DNA of 50,232 nt, from NCBI RefSeq assembly GCF_003991905.1, contig NZ_RSCL01000029.1:1-50232 (forward strand), in the 5' to 3' direction. This DNA comes from Dulcicalothrix desertica PCC 7102. Lineage in GTDB: Bacteria > Cyanobacteriota > Cyanobacteriia > Cyanobacteriales > Nostocaceae. The notes under the pieces are model-generated. The model ran no database searches and was not told where the DNA came from. It saw nothing but the letters and a program-made list of their open reading frames with translations. Of the stretch, positions 17,680 to 26,632 are shown piece after piece. The position numbers and the translations under genes were made by a program. The stretch's first letter is position 1, and every line of letters begins with the position of its first letter.

Positions 17680-18729
17680 CTATTCTAAACGTTGCAAACT
17701 TCCTGAAGATTGAAGGGAAGCTAAAGTAGTGTTACCAGTACAGAATAACACTGTTGTGATTTCGGCGACTAAAACTGATGCTAAATCGTAAACTGCCGCT
17801 TCTGAATCTGCTGCTGCACGTAAAAATGGCATTGCTAACCCGGCAATATTGGCGCCCAGTGCAATAGCTTTGGCTACATCCAAACCATCACGTAGTCCTC
17901 CCGATGCAATTAAAGGTATATCGGGAGCTATTGCGCGAATACTATTTATACACTCTGCTGTCGGTAAACCCCAATCTGCAAAAGTTCTGCCTAGGCACCT
18001 TTGCAAAACTGTTTCTGCGCGTTCACCTTCGACTTTTGCCCACGAAGTACCACCTGCTCCTGCCACATCAATTACTTTTACGCCAGCTGCAATAAGCTTT
18101 TGCGCCATTTGTTGAGAAATACCGTTACCTACTTCTTTTGCTATCACTGGCACTGTTAGCTTTGAGCATAATATATTTATTTTGTCAAGTAAACCTTTAA
18201 AGTTTTTATCCCCGCGCGGTTGAATGCATTCTTGCAAAGGGTTGAGGTGTAAAATTAATGCATCAGCTTCTAGCATGTCCACAATTTGTAGACATTGGTC
18301 TAAGCCGTATTTATAGTTAAGCTGAACGGCGCCTAAGTTAGCAAACAGTAATGCATCTGGTGCGTGTTTACGAATTGCAAAAGTATCGATAACTTGGGGT
18401 TTTTCTACTGCTACCCGCTGTGACCCCACACCCATTGCAATTTTATAGTCTTGCGCGACTTGGGCAAGACGAAGATTGATGATACCCGCTTGTTCGGTAC
18501 CTCCAGTCATTGAGGAAATTAGTAGAGGTGCGTTTAGTGTCTTGCCCAGAAAGGTTTGACTAAGATTTATTTCATCGCAGTCGATTTCTGGTAAGCAGCA
18601 GTGAGTAAAGCGATATTTCTCGAAACCGTTGGTGGTTTGTCGAAACTGGACATCCTCTTCTAAACAGATACGGATGTGGTCTGCTTTACGCGATTGTGTT
18701 TGTGCCGAGATATTTACAGGAACGTTCAC
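17680..18729 (-). CDS. fni: Type 2 isopentenyl-diphosphate delta-isomerase (FMN)
   Basis: 349 aa. Flavin isomerase signatures run in order: [14 protein letters not shown] near 71-84, [20 protein letters not shown] near 157-166, [11 protein letters not shown] near 195, [14 protein letters not shown] near 220, and the FMN phosphate loop [20 protein letters not shown] near 274. It interconverts IPP and DMAPP using reduced FMN, which supplies the MEP pathway and carotenoid/chlorophyll side chains. It is divergent from tldD with only 20 bp to tldD's first ATG (68 bp to the better start), so their promoters must overlap. Family is clear. Confidence 0.94.
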   Translation of the reverse strand: MNVPVNISAQTQSRKADHIRICLEEDVQFRQTTNGFEKYRFTHCCLPEIDCDEINLSQTFLGKTLNAPLLISSMTGGTEQAGIINLRLAQVAQDYKIAMGVGSQRVAVEKPQVIDTFAIRKHAPDALLFANLGAVQLNYKYGLDQCLQIVDMLEADALILHLNPLQECIQPRGDKNFKGLLDKINILCSKLTVPVIAKEVGNGISQQMAQKLIAAGVKVIDVAGAGGTSWAKVEGERAETVLQRCLGRTFADWGLPTAECINSIRAIAPDIPLIASGGLRDGLDVAKAIALGANIAGLAMPFLRAAADSEAAVYDLASVLVAEITTVLFCTGNTTLASLQSSGSLQRLE

Positions 18730-18797
18730 GAGTTTTAAGTCAATAAAGTATGTCGTTTTTCGTTCAATATAATATAGTTACTCGCACACCTCCGAAA

Positions 18798-20195
18798 ATG
18801 GCAACAAAATTAGCTAACTTACAGAACCTGCTTTCAGACTTGATAAAGCGCTACTCTTCGCGTGTCGATTATTTAATGATTCGTTTTGAAGAAGCTCTTG
18901 GAACAGATATTTTGTTGCGTGGTGACAAAGTGGAAACTCTCAGCGAAGCAATTTCAATTGGTGGACATGTCCGTGCATGTTATAAAGGTGGCTGGGGTTT
19001 AAGTAGTTTTAACCGTATTGATACAATTACAGAGCGTATCGAAGAAGCTATTGCTGCCGCACGCATGATAGGTGATGAGGAAACTATACTGGCGCCTATT
19101 AAACCAGTGCGAGCAAGTTGTAATTTACCATTAACAGGAACTGATCCCCGCAAAATTCCTCTGGTAAAGAAAAAGGAATTGTGCGATTTTTATACAGACC
19201 TACTTAAAAGTGTAGATGGTCGCATTACTACAACCTCGGTTCGCTATGCTGACAGCGCGCAAAAAGTAATGATTGCTACCAGTGAAGGTACATTTATTGA
19301 ACAATCTTGGGTTGACATGGAAATGCGTTTTGCTGCAACTGCAAGAAATGGCGAAACTGTACAAACTGGACGTGAGACTACAGGTTCACGTAAAGCGTTT
19401 GAAGATTTGACTAATTTGGACGACCAAGTTAAAAGTGCTGCGACACGCGCGATTAATGCTTTATCTTTACCATCGGTTTTAGGTAATACTTATACTGTGG
19501 TTATTGACCCCATATTAACAGGGTTGTTTGTTCATGAGGCTTTTGGGCATTTAAGTGAAGCTGATATGGCGTATGAAAACCCTGATTTACTTGAGGTTAT
19601 GACAATAGGGCGCCGTTTTGGAAGTAAAGAATTACAAATTTTTGACGGTGCGGCGCCTGCTGGGCACAGAGGAAGTTATTTTTATGATGATGAAGGTGTA
19701 CCTGCGACAACTACACAATTAATTAAAGATGGTGTGTTGGTAGGAAGATTACATTCACGCGAAACTGCTGGGAAATTAGATGAGGCGCCGACAGGTAACG
19801 CTAGATGTTTAAATTATCACTATGCTCCCATTGTACGCATGACGAATACTTGGATTGAGCGTGGTAAAACACCTGTTGAAGATTTATTTAGCGACATTAA
19901 AGAAGGTGTATATGCACGAAACTGGTTGGGTGGAATGACGAATGGTGAAATGTTTACATTTAGCGCTGGGGAAGCATGGATGATTCGTAATGGTAAAATC
20001 GCCGAACCAGTTAAAGATGTAACGTTATCAGGAAATGTGTTTCAAACCTTAGAAGATATTGAGGGTATTGGTAATGACTTTTATTGGGATGAGTCAGGGG
20101 GATGTGGCAAAGGTGGACAAAATGGTTTACCAGTAGGTTGCGGTGGCCCTTCTTTGAGAATTAAAAATGTAGTAGTAGGTGGAGAAGCTACGTAA
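18798..20195 (+). CDS. tldD: TldD metalloprotease subunit
   Basis: From ATG 18798 the protein begins MATKLANLQNLLSDLIKRY. An upstream in-frame ATG at 18750 would add 16 residues inside the promoter space and is less likely. The zinc-protease motif HEAFGH is in VHEAFGHLSEAD near residue 246, followed by the conserved FYDDEGVPATTTQLI and TGNARCLNYHYAPIVRMTNTWIE. TldD works with TldE to degrade peptides and antitoxins (CcdA) and to mature some peptide natural products. No tldE follows here; the next 450 bp are repeats. A bacteriocin-like peptide gene lies in this same window, which may or may not be relevant. Confidence 0.93.
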   Translation: MATKLANLQNLLSDLIKRYSSRVDYLMIRFEEALGTDILLRGDKVETLSEAISIGGHVRACYKGGWGLSSFNRIDTITERIEEAIAAARMIGDEETILAPIKPVRASCNLPLTGTDPRKIPLVKKKELCDFYTDLLKSVDGRITTTSVRYADSAQKVMIATSEGTFIEQSWVDMEMRFAATARNGETVQTGRETTGSRKAFEDLTNLDDQVKSAATRAINALSLPSVLGNTYTVVIDPILTGLFVHEAFGHLSEADMAYENPDLLEVMTIGRRFGSKELQIFDGAAPAGHRGSYFYDDEGVPATTTQLIKDGVLVGRLHSRETAGKLDEAPTGNARCLNYHYAPIVRMTNTWIERGKTPVEDLFSDIKEGVYARNWLGGMTNGEMFTFSAGEAWMIRNGKIAEPVKDVTLSGNVFQTLEDIEGIGNDFYWDESGGCGKGGQNGLPVGCGGPSLRIKNVVVGGEAT

Positions 20196-20653
20196 TAAGC
20201 ACTTCAGTGCTTTCTTTTATAAATTTAGATGGTATATATATTTACCACAGAGACACAGAGAAGCCAGCGCCGTGCGGAGAGAAGTTTGTGTGTCGGGGAT
20301 TAAGCGCACAAAACTTCGGGGGGTTCCCCCGTTGAGGCGACTGGCGCGGCACAGAGAAGGTTGGCAACGGATTATAAACGGATGTAACGGATGGTTGATT
20401 TTAAATAATTAAATTTTGTTTGTAAGCAATAACTTATCCACGTTTATATCCGTTGCAAACAACACACCTTTCTTTAATGACGTGAAACAGTAGTTATTTT
20501 TTTACGAACCGCGCGCGAACGCAAAGAAAATATGTAACTGCATCGAACGATGTGTGTATAAGTTAGCTTTGGTAAGGCTTGGAATACATTTACATATAGA
20601 ATACGCTAAAATCATTAGTACGATTTAATCAACGTTAGGGAGGGATTAAGAGA
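20196..20653. repeat. Gene-free stretch with degraded CACAGAGACACAGAG-type repeats
   Basis: About 460 bp. The segment 20243-20362 carries the common Nostocales tract ACCACAGAGACACAGAG and CGGCACAGAGAAGG, broken by a G-rich stretch. A 77-codon frame here is an artefact of the repeat. The rest (20400-20653) looks unstructured, with a GCGCGC word at about 20511. The sequence just upstream of ATG 20654 (GGGAGGG) is a strong ribosome site for the next gene. Confidence 0.5.
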
Positions 20654-21409
20654 ATGTTTACAATCTCCACAGAAGAATTAGTGAAAGAAAGTCAAGAAAT
20701 CGCACAGTTAAAAATTATCAAAGAAGAACTAGAAAAACTTTTTTATACTCAATCTAGTGCATCTATTGAGCTTCAGGAAGATTGCCATAAAATTATAGCC
20801 ACCATAGACAGGATTGAGGATAGTACAAACTTTAAATATACTGCTGATAAAGCTTTACAAACATCAAAATATTTGAGCATTTTAGCAAACAAATACTCTT
20901 ATTTAATGCCGGAAAAAGAATACGATATTATTGTTTCACATTCAAATAATCTCAAATTATGGGCTGACGTTTTTATCGCAGTTTCTAAGATTCATCAAGA
21001 CTTCACAGAAAATAGTAGTTTAAAAACTTTAAAAGAATGGACAGAATGGATTGAACTTTTCTCAGAAGCAATAGATAATCCGAATACTTTTTCAGAAGAG
21101 ACTTGGATGAATATAGAGAAATTAGCAAAAAAAATAATAGCTGTCGCTTCTGTTAGAAATGATAATGAATCTCAAAAAAAAACTTATAAGAGGCGCCTAA
21201 AAAATTCAGCCAGCTTTATACTCAGAAAAGCAGAAAGTAATATATCAAATACATCTTGGAAATTAATAGTAGGTAAAAAATCTTACCAAGAATTATTGGA
21301 AGAAAGCCAAAAAAGAGTTCATCGACTTGACGAATTAGAGGCAAAAAATGCTGAAGAAGCTAAAAAACAGTCAGATATACTAGATTTTCTTGAAAAATTC
21401 CTAAATTAG
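20654..21409 (+). CDS. Hypothetical helical protein paired with a PIN nuclease
   Basis: 251 aa preceded by GGGAGGG-like ribosome sequence 6-12 nt before the ATG. No known domain is recognised. The protein is highly helical with an N-terminal coiled-coil segment (EEKLF-like heptads) and a C-terminal one (ESQKRVHRLDELEAKNAEEA). Base and codon use look more AT-rich than the flanking housekeeping genes. The PIN gene begins 37 nt downstream on the same strand, so the two are probably one operon and may be a toxin-antitoxin-like or regulatory pair. It is much larger than usual antitoxins. Function unknown. Confidence 0.65.
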   Translation: MFTISTEELVKESQEIAQLKIIKEELEKLFYTQSSASIELQEDCHKIIATIDRIEDSTNFKYTADKALQTSKYLSILANKYSYLMPEKEYDIIVSHSNNLKLWADVFIAVSKIHQDFTENSSLKTLKEWTEWIELFSEAIDNPNTFSEETWMNIEKLAKKIIAVASVRNDNESQKKTYKRRLKNSASFILRKAESNISNTSWKLIVGKKSYQELLEESQKRVHRLDELEAKNAEEAKKQSDILDFLEKFLN

Positions 21410-21446
21410 TATAAAATTATTAATTATACTTGTTGCAGTTACCAAA

Positions 21447-21941
21447 ATGCCTATTGTAATGCTTGACTCACACCCTCTGTCACTTGTATCGCATCCAAGT
21501 TCAAAGGCAGAAGCATTAAATTGTAAGAATAGGGTTAAGCAACTAATTAATCATAAAGTATTTGTAGTCACTCCAGAAATAATTGATTATGAACTTCGTA
21601 GGGTATTAATTTATGCAAACAAAGTAGAAGGAATAGAAAATTTAAATAAACTAGGAGACATGGGAATAGTTTATGCTCCAATCACAACAGCAGTTATGCC
21701 AAAAGCATCTGAATTATGGGGTTGGGCAAGAAAAACAGGACAACAAACTGCGAACGCAGATAAAATAGATGTTGATGTTATTTTAGCAGCACAATCAATT
21801 ATTTTGTCTCAAGAGACAGGAGAATATTCCATTATCCCTACTTCCAATGTAAGTGACTTACGAAGATATACGGATGCTAGAAGATGGGAAGATATAACGG
21901 TTGAATATTGCTTTAATCCACAGCCTTCAAAGTCGCAGTAG
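21447..21941 (+). CDS. PIN-domain nuclease-like protein
   Basis: 164 aa resembling the cyanobacterial PIN proteins with a leading VMLDSHPLSLV (D7 in place of the usual first acidic residue), then VTPEIIDYELRRVLI (E44 or E49), a DKIDVDVILAAQ segment with D108/D110, and a final IIPTSNVSDLRRYTDARRW. These residues make the metal cluster of PIN ribonucleases. The upstream 251-aa gene is probably its partner. A converging ABC-transporter gene ends 14 nt beyond its stop. PIN assignment is from the pattern; RNA target unknown. Confidence 0.75.
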   Translation: MPIVMLDSHPLSLVSHPSSKAEALNCKNRVKQLINHKVFVVTPEIIDYELRRVLIYANKVEGIENLNKLGDMGIVYAPITTAVMPKASELWGWARKTGQQTANADKIDVDVILAAQSIILSQETGEYSIIPTSNVSDLRRYTDARRWEDITVEYCFNPQPSKSQ

Positions 21942-21955
21942 AATCAAAATTATTA

Positions 21956-22690
21956 TTAAAGCATTTTCTCTAGAAAGATTTTTGCCCGCGCGCATTTGGG
22001 ATTTGCAAAAAATTCGTTGGGTGTAGTATCTTCTGCTAAAGTTCCTTGGTCTAGAAACATAATTCTACTGGCAACTGAGCGCGCAAATCCCATTTCGTGA
22101 GTAACTATTGCCATTGTTATACCAGTTTTTGCTAAATCTTTCATAACTTCTAGGACATCTTTGACCATTTCTGGGTCGAGTGCGCTTGTTGGTTCATCGA
22201 ATAGTATCATTTCTGGTTCCATTGCTAACGCGCGCGCGATAGCTACTCGTTGTTTTTGACCTCCTGATAATTTCGATGGGTAAACATCTGCTTTTTCAGA
22301 CAGTCCAACTTTTTTGAGTAATTCTAAACCTTGTGAGTTTGCTTGTTGTTTAGTAATTCCTTTGACTTTGATGGGAGCATATGTAACGTTTTGCAGCACT
22401 GTCATGTGAGGAAATAAATTGAAGTGCTGAAATACCATTACCAAAGAGGTACGGATTTTGGCTATATTTACTTTGGGATTGGTAATTTCTTGGTCTTTAA
22501 AGAATATTTGTCCTTTGGTAGGGCGTTCTAGTAAGTTCATACATCGCAAAAAGGTTGACTTGCCAGAACCGGAGGGTCCAAGAATTGCAACTACTTCGCC
22601 TTTATTTATTTGCGTCGAAATATCTTTTAGTACATTGAGCTTACCAAAAGACTTATATAAAAATTCTGTACGAATAATTGCTTCACTCAC
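21956..22690 (-). CDS. Amino-acid ABC transporter ATP-binding protein (Bgt/GlnQ type)
   Basis: 244 aa with Walker A GPSGSGKST, Q-loop VFQHFNLFPH, signature LSGGQKQRVAIARAL, Walker B ILFDEPTSALDPE and switch His in VTHEMGF. It energises uptake of polar or basic amino acids and glutamine. Its start overlaps the end of the binding-protein/permease gene by 8 nt, so they form one operon. In Synechocystis the comparable fused system is Bgt (BgtA ATPase with BgtB), which imports basic amino acids and glutamine. Orthology to BgtA is inferred from this arrangement. Confidence 0.92.
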   Translation of the reverse strand: MSEAIIRTEFLYKSFGKLNVLKDISTQINKGEVVAILGPSGSGKSTFLRCMNLLERPTKGQIFFKDQEITNPKVNIAKIRTSLVMVFQHFNLFPHMTVLQNVTYAPIKVKGITKQQANSQGLELLKKVGLSEKADVYPSKLSGGQKQRVAIARALAMEPEMILFDEPTSALDPEMVKDVLEVMKDLAKTGITMAIVTHEMGFARSVASRIMFLDQGTLAEDTTPNEFFANPKCARAKIFLEKML

Positions 22691-24164
22691 TGCGTCTTAA
22701 CCTTTTTTCTAAAATAAATGCGCTTTGTGTTAAACCCATGACTAAAATATAATAAATTAATCCAGCAAATAGTAAAGGCTCAAAGTAAATATATTTATTG
22801 GCGCCGACTATTTGGGCACTGCGTAAAATTTCCACTACACCAATTGTTGACACTAACGCCGAATCTTTCAATAGTCCAATGGTTTCATTTACCAATGCAG
22901 GCAAAATATTCTTCAAAGCTTGGGGTAAAATTATATCCTTCATCATCAACCATTTGGGAATACCCATAGATATGGAAGCTTCACTTTGCCCTTTATCTAC
23001 TGCCTGAATTCCACCCCGGATGGTTTCTGACATGTAGGCGCCGGAGTTAAGTGTAAAAGTTAATACACCTGCTTGTAATGCGGAAATGTTATAACCCGTA
23101 AGTTGGGGTGTTGCATAATAAACCAACGCTAACTGTAAAAGCAATGGAGTACCTCGAAATACTGAGGTGTAAGCATTGGCAAGTGACTGAAGCGGTTTAA
23201 TATCAGAAATTTTGAGTAAAGATAATACAGTTCCCCAAATTAAGCCTAGAAATACAGAGATAATAGTAAACAATAGAGTTAAAGGAATACCTCGAAGGAT
23301 AAAAGGAATATCTCTACTAATTCTACTAAAATCTAAATTCAGTCCTGTTTTTATTTCTGTTGAGGATAAATTAGCAATGTTTGTCTTTTGAGAAAACCAT
23401 TTAGTCGCGAGTTGCTTAAGTGTACCATTGTCCTTCATTTTTTGAAGCACTTGATTGAAAGGCGCCACTAGAGGAGAGTTTTTAGCAAAAGCAATTGCCG
23501 AACCAGAATTTTCTTGTGAAGGAATTGCATTAAACTCTAAATCTGGGTTACTTCCTGCAAATCCTGACGCTACATTATTTTCAATAATTGCCGCATCAAT
23601 ACGCTTAGATTTAAGTTCTTGAATAGCTTCTGGAACTCGATTAAGCTGCTTTAATTGAATTCCTGTAACTTTTTTAGCAATTTCCTTAAGGTTTTTTTCT
23701 TGAATGCTTCCTAATTGCACCCCGACTATTTTACCTGATAACTGTTGAGCTTTGAGCAGGTTGCTACCCTTCGGCGCCACAATTGTATCTTGAGCAGTAT
23801 AATAAATAATAGAGAAATCAACATTTTTTAAACGTTCTGGCGTTGGAGACATACCAGCCATTACAAAATCAACCCTGTTTGTAGCAAGCGCAGGAATTAA
23901 GCCATTAAAATCAGATTCAATGACATTCAGTTTAAATTTTAATTCCTTGGCAATATAATTAGCAATATCAATATCAAACCCAATAATATTTCCTGACCCT
24001 TCCGTATCGTAATACTCATAAGGAGGATAATCGGGAGAGGTTATCATTGTCAGTGTGTCTTTACCAACTAACGCTTGTAAAGGATTACTCTGACTGAGAA
24101 TGATGCTAATTGCTAATGTTGCTGCAAGAAGTATGTTAAATATAGACTTTTTCCGCTTTTTCAT
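22683..24164 (-). CDS. Fused solute-binding/permease protein of an amino-acid ABC transporter (BgtB-like)
   Basis: 493 aa. A signal sequence (MKKRKKSIFNILLAATLAIS) leads into a periplasmic binding domain of the bac_3 type (PDYPPYEYYDTEGSGNIIGF, then VDFVMAGMSPTPERLKNVDF), about residues 35-265. A linker is followed by five or so membrane helices with GIPLTLLFTIISVFLG, the FRGTPLLLQLALVYY loop and the EAA motif EASISMGIPKWLMMKDIILP. One polypeptide therefore carries both binding protein and permease, as in cyanobacterial BgtB. The ATPase gene overlaps downstream. The substrate, probably basic amino acids or glutamine, is inferred. Confidence 0.9.
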   Translation of the reverse strand: MKKRKKSIFNILLAATLAISIILSQSNPLQALVGKDTLTMITSPDYPPYEYYDTEGSGNIIGFDIDIANYIAKELKFKLNVIESDFNGLIPALATNRVDFVMAGMSPTPERLKNVDFSIIYYTAQDTIVAPKGSNLLKAQQLSGKIVGVQLGSIQEKNLKEIAKKVTGIQLKQLNRVPEAIQELKSKRIDAAIIENNVASGFAGSNPDLEFNAIPSQENSGSAIAFAKNSPLVAPFNQVLQKMKDNGTLKQLATKWFSQKTNIANLSSTEIKTGLNLDFSRISRDIPFILRGIPLTLLFTIISVFLGLIWGTVLSLLKISDIKPLQSLANAYTSVFRGTPLLLQLALVYYATPQLTGYNISALQAGVLTFTLNSGAYMSETIRGGIQAVDKGQSEASISMGIPKWLMMKDIILPQALKNILPALVNETIGLLKDSALVSTIGVVEILRSAQIVGANKYIYFEPLLFAGLIYYILVMGLTQSAFILEKRLRRSE

Positions 24165-24209
24165 TTATCCAATAATGTAGATGCACAGTTTATTATATAG
24201 GGGATATAT

Positions 24210-24235
24210 GGGGCGGGCAAGGATGCCCACCCCAC
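24210..24235. repeat. GGGCAAGGATGCCC dispersed repeat copy
   Basis: The segment centred on GGGCAAGGATGCCC is an imperfect palindrome, matching copies at 3000, 30668 and 34895. It lies between the transporter start and the next gene. Confidence 0.6.
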
Positions 24236-24266
24236 AAGAGTTTTACTTATTTAAGTTGTACTCTGC

Positions 24267-24344
24267 TCAAGCTTCTTTAAAAACATTTTCATCATCTTCA
24301 ATTTCATCATCTTCTTCTTCAAATACAGCAGATTGTGTGTTCAT
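24267..24344 (-). CDS. Possible 25-residue acidic micropeptide
   Basis: A minus-strand frame reads MNTQSAVFEEEDDEIEDDEN then VFKEA, ending at TGA. An in-frame ATG 9 nt upstream would add MCR. It is strikingly acidic (15 Glu/Asp in 25) and sits between two repeat hairpins. It may be a real small protein, the C-terminal end of a lost gene, or a chance frame. No ribosome site is clear. Confidence 0.25.
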   Translation of the reverse strand: MNTQSAVFEEEDDEIEDDENVFKEA

Positions 24345-24353
24345 ACGACACAT

Positions 24354-24381
24354 GTAAAGACGCGACATGTCGCGTCTCTAC
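24354..24381. terminator. 28-bp GTAGAGAC-family palindrome
   Basis: GTAAAGACGCGACATGTCGCGTCTCTAC, one mismatch from perfect symmetry. It lies upstream of the next plus-strand gene and not directly after a stop, so here it may be a plain repeat rather than a terminator. Confidence 0.55.
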
Positions 24382-24488
24382 AATGTTTCGGGTATTATGC
24401 ATGTACCTCATGTACCTGAAATTTGCTGTAAAAATTGCGCCTTAATCATCATACTGCTATAATACAAGTATCAATATATACTAAATTT

Positions 24489-25073
24489 ATGATTAAGCAT
24501 TTGATGATTGTTTTGAGTCTAACGGTACTAACTGGGTTATCTCACGTACAGATGGTAATGCCAGCAACTGCCGCTAACCAAACTAATCTTTTAACCAAAA
24601 AGCTTTTACTTGCTCAATCTTCAAGCAACCAAACCCCAAAAGCTTCATTAATTCCTCACGCGAAAGCAAAGCTGGGTGGCATTAGTCTATCAATAACTGA
24701 AGCCCAAGTTCGCAAAATTCTGGGCAAACCTAAAAGTGTCAAAAATGAGGATAGTCCAGCAGTCGGTAAACTTCGCTACTTGCAATACGAAGATATCTCT
24801 GTGGGTTTGGTTGAGGATAGCGATAATTCTAATAAATTTTCTGTATATAGATTTTCTACGAGAAGTCGTAAATATGTCACGCCAGGTAGTATACGTGTGG
24901 GAGACAATCGAGCGAAAGTCATAAAAGCTTATGGTCAGGTATCTCCACAGCAAGAAGGTCGGAAAAGTTATCTAAGTTATCAAATAGATTTGAAAGATAT
25001 TCCCGCTGCTTTTATTTTTGAAATTGAAGGTGGTCGGGTGACAGAGATTAGCTGTATTGAACAGTTAACTTAA
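24489..25073 (+). CDS. Exported protein with an SmpA/OmlA-like fold
   Basis: ATG 24489 gives MIKHLMIVLSLTVLTGLSHV followed by a signal cleavage around PATAANQ. The frame is open further upstream, but that start would hide the signal. The mature part has GGISLSITEAQVRKILGKP, then LRYLQYEDISVGLVED, and a second repeat of the same pattern, GSIRVGDNRAKVIKAYGQV with a final FEIEGGRVTEISC. This twofold helix-strand pattern resembles the BLIP/SmpA-OmlA family, which binds other proteins in the envelope. Function unknown. A 28-bp hairpin follows 40 nt after the stop. Confidence 0.65.
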   Translation: MIKHLMIVLSLTVLTGLSHVQMVMPATAANQTNLLTKKLLLAQSSSNQTPKASLIPHAKAKLGGISLSITEAQVRKILGKPKSVKNEDSPAVGKLRYLQYEDISVGLVEDSDNSNKFSVYRFSTRSRKYVTPGSIRVGDNRAKVIKAYGQVSPQQEGRKSYLSYQIDLKDIPAAFIFEIEGGRVTEISCIEQLT

Positions 25074-25113
25074 AAGCTGATTGATATTTTTTGGTCGGCG
25101 CCTTAATAAACAT

Positions 25114-25141
25114 AGGGAGACGTGATTAATCACGTCTCTAC
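25114..25141. terminator. 28-bp GTAGAGAC-family palindrome
   Basis: AGGGAGACGTGATTAATCACGTCTCTAC: 11-bp-plus arms around TTAA, about 40 nt after the exported-protein stop. It probably ends that transcript ahead of the nuclease operon. Confidence 0.7.
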
Positions 25142-25213
25142 CAATATATATATTAATTATAGTATAATTTAACTTATCTGCTTAACTTCTTACCCTAGAG
25201 CGAAAGTGAAGTT

Positions 25214-26044
25214 ATGAAAAAAACAAATGTATTTATAAGTTACGCAACACCAGACCAAGCAGTAGCAAAAATACTGATGGAAGCACTTAGTTCTAAAGGG
25301 CTTGATGTTTCGCTATCAGAACTTTCTGCTAATATAAATTGGATTGAATTTAACCGTACTACGTTATCAGCAAATGCTTACTTAATACTGTTACTATCCA
25401 AATCAACAAATTTTTGCTGTAATCATGATATTGAAGTTGCCCTTAGAGAATTACAATTCCGAGACATTACTCTTATACCAGTACTACTAGATGATTGTGA
25501 TATTCCATTATCACTTACTTCTTACCAGCATTTCGATCTTAGAAACCCAGTCGAAGAAAACTTAGAGAAACTTGTTGATGCACTCAAAAATACTTCAGAG
25601 ATTGACTTTGAAAAATTATCTTCGCCAATATTTGAACAACTCGTTGTGGAACTTCTTCAAAAACTTGGCTTTATTAATTTGCAGATGGAGGAAAAAAATA
25701 ATGGCATTAATGGTGTCGTAGAGTTTCGTCACAAAGACCCGTTTGGCGCCGAAACTCGCGATATATATGCTCTTGAAACTAAATTATATCGAGAGTCGCG
25801 TGCTGATCTACGAAGTATTAGAAAACTAGCTCTTCATGCAAAAAGCAATTCAAATATAGATAAAGCACTTGTAGTTACTGACGGAAATCTTACATCTGTT
25901 GCTCTTGATTGGGTTAATGATGCACCAAAAGTTACTGGAGTCCCTATCCGTGTAGTTGATGGAACTGAGTTAAAACGACTTCTTCTACAAAATACTGATT
26001 TGGTATCTAAATACTTTGCTACTAGTAACGGTGTAATTAGATGA
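25214..26044 (+). CDS. TIR domain fused to an Mrr-like (PD-(D/E)xK) nuclease domain
   Basis: 276 aa. Residues 1-125 form a bacterial TIR domain: NVFISYATPDQAVAKILMEA at the start, then AYLILLLSKSTNFCCNHDIEVAL and ITLIPVLLDDCDIP. The Glu used by NAD-cleaving TIRs seems replaced by D72. Residues 135-255 look Mrr-like: FEQLVVELLQKLGF, NNGINGVVEF, then YALETKLY (E188-x-K190) and KALVVTDGNLTSVALDW. The first catalytic Asp of the motif appears to be N166. The next gene overlaps it by 4 nt (ATGA), so the two form an operon. Such fusions are typical of antiphage systems where the TIR senses or signals and the nuclease kills. Activity of either domain is uncertain because both sites are altered. Confidence 0.8.
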   Translation: MKKTNVFISYATPDQAVAKILMEALSSKGLDVSLSELSANINWIEFNRTTLSANAYLILLLSKSTNFCCNHDIEVALRELQFRDITLIPVLLDDCDIPLSLTSYQHFDLRNPVEENLEKLVDALKNTSEIDFEKLSSPIFEQLVVELLQKLGFINLQMEEKNNGINGVVEFRHKDPFGAETRDIYALETKLYRESRADLRSIRKLALHAKSNSNIDKALVVTDGNLTSVALDWVNDAPKVTGVPIRVVDGTELKRLLLQNTDLVSKYFATSNGVIR

Positions 26045-26580
26045 GTCGAGTAAGTGATTTAACCAATCGACTTGATAATTGTCCTGCTGGAGACAAAGGT
26101 TGGAGAGAATTTGAAGATTTATGTGTGGAGATTCTTGAATTTCTATTCGTTCCACCTTTAGTGAGACCAATTATTCAAGCACGAACATATTCTGGTACAA
26201 ATAGACGCGATGCTGTATTTCCTAACCGTAATTTTGATGAAAAGCATAATTGGGGTTTGCTTCTTCGAGAATTAGAAGCAAGAATGGTTCTTTTTGAGTT
26301 CAAAAACTATGACAAAATGGAAATAGGGTCTCAAGAAGTTATTCAAACTGAGAATTATTTAACTGACCCTATGGGGCGACTTGCAATTATAGTATGTAGC
26401 AAGATTCCGAATAATGCCGCCCATATTCAACGTAACAATCTTTATAGTCGGCGCCGTAAAGTTATTCTTTTTATTACAAAGGAAGATTTGAAGGAAATGC
26501 TCTTTCTTAAAGAAAGAGGGGAAGACCCATGCGATTTAATTGTTGACTTTGTAGAACGCTTTTATTTACAACATGAGTGA
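26041..26580 (+). CDS. Second PD-(D/E)xK nuclease-like protein of the TIR operon
   Basis: 179 aa. It opens with a helix WREFEDLCVEILEFLFVPPL, the entry to an Mrr-type fold, followed by YSGTNRRDAVFPN (D57) and LFEFKNYDKMEIG (E86-x-K88), a complete D...ExK set. The continuation RLAIIVCSKIPNNAAHIQRN and KVILFITKEDLKEML matches the later strands of restriction-like nucleases. It starts within the stop of the TIR fusion (ATGA overlap), so the proteins are made together. Its intact motif contrasts with the altered N166 of the partner, suggesting an unequal nuclease pair. A palindromic terminator follows. No database match was possible. Confidence 0.75.
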   Translation: MSRVSDLTNRLDNCPAGDKGWREFEDLCVEILEFLFVPPLVRPIIQARTYSGTNRRDAVFPNRNFDEKHNWGLLLRELEARMVLFEFKNYDKMEIGSQEVIQTENYLTDPMGRLAIIVCSKIPNNAAHIQRNNLYSRRRKVILFITKEDLKEMLFLKERGEDPCDLIVDFVERFYLQHE

Positions 26581-26583
26581 AAT

Positions 26584-26630
26584 TAATCCCCCCAACCCCG
26601 CGCGCACGGAAGGGGGACTAAGGGGGATTA
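26584..26630. terminator. C/G-rich bidirectional terminator-like hairpin between convergent genes
   Basis: TAATCCCCC near the left end pairs with GGGGGATTA at the right end, with a second CCC/GGGGG pairing inside. It lies between the nuclease stop (26580) and the convergent site-2 protease stop (26633). Confidence 0.6.
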
Positions 26631-26632
26631 AA

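Noticed and set aside
20179-20412. 77-codon plus-strand frame overlapping the tldD end
   Set aside because: It reads through the CACAGAGACACAGAG repeat tract; composition follows the repeat, not a protein.
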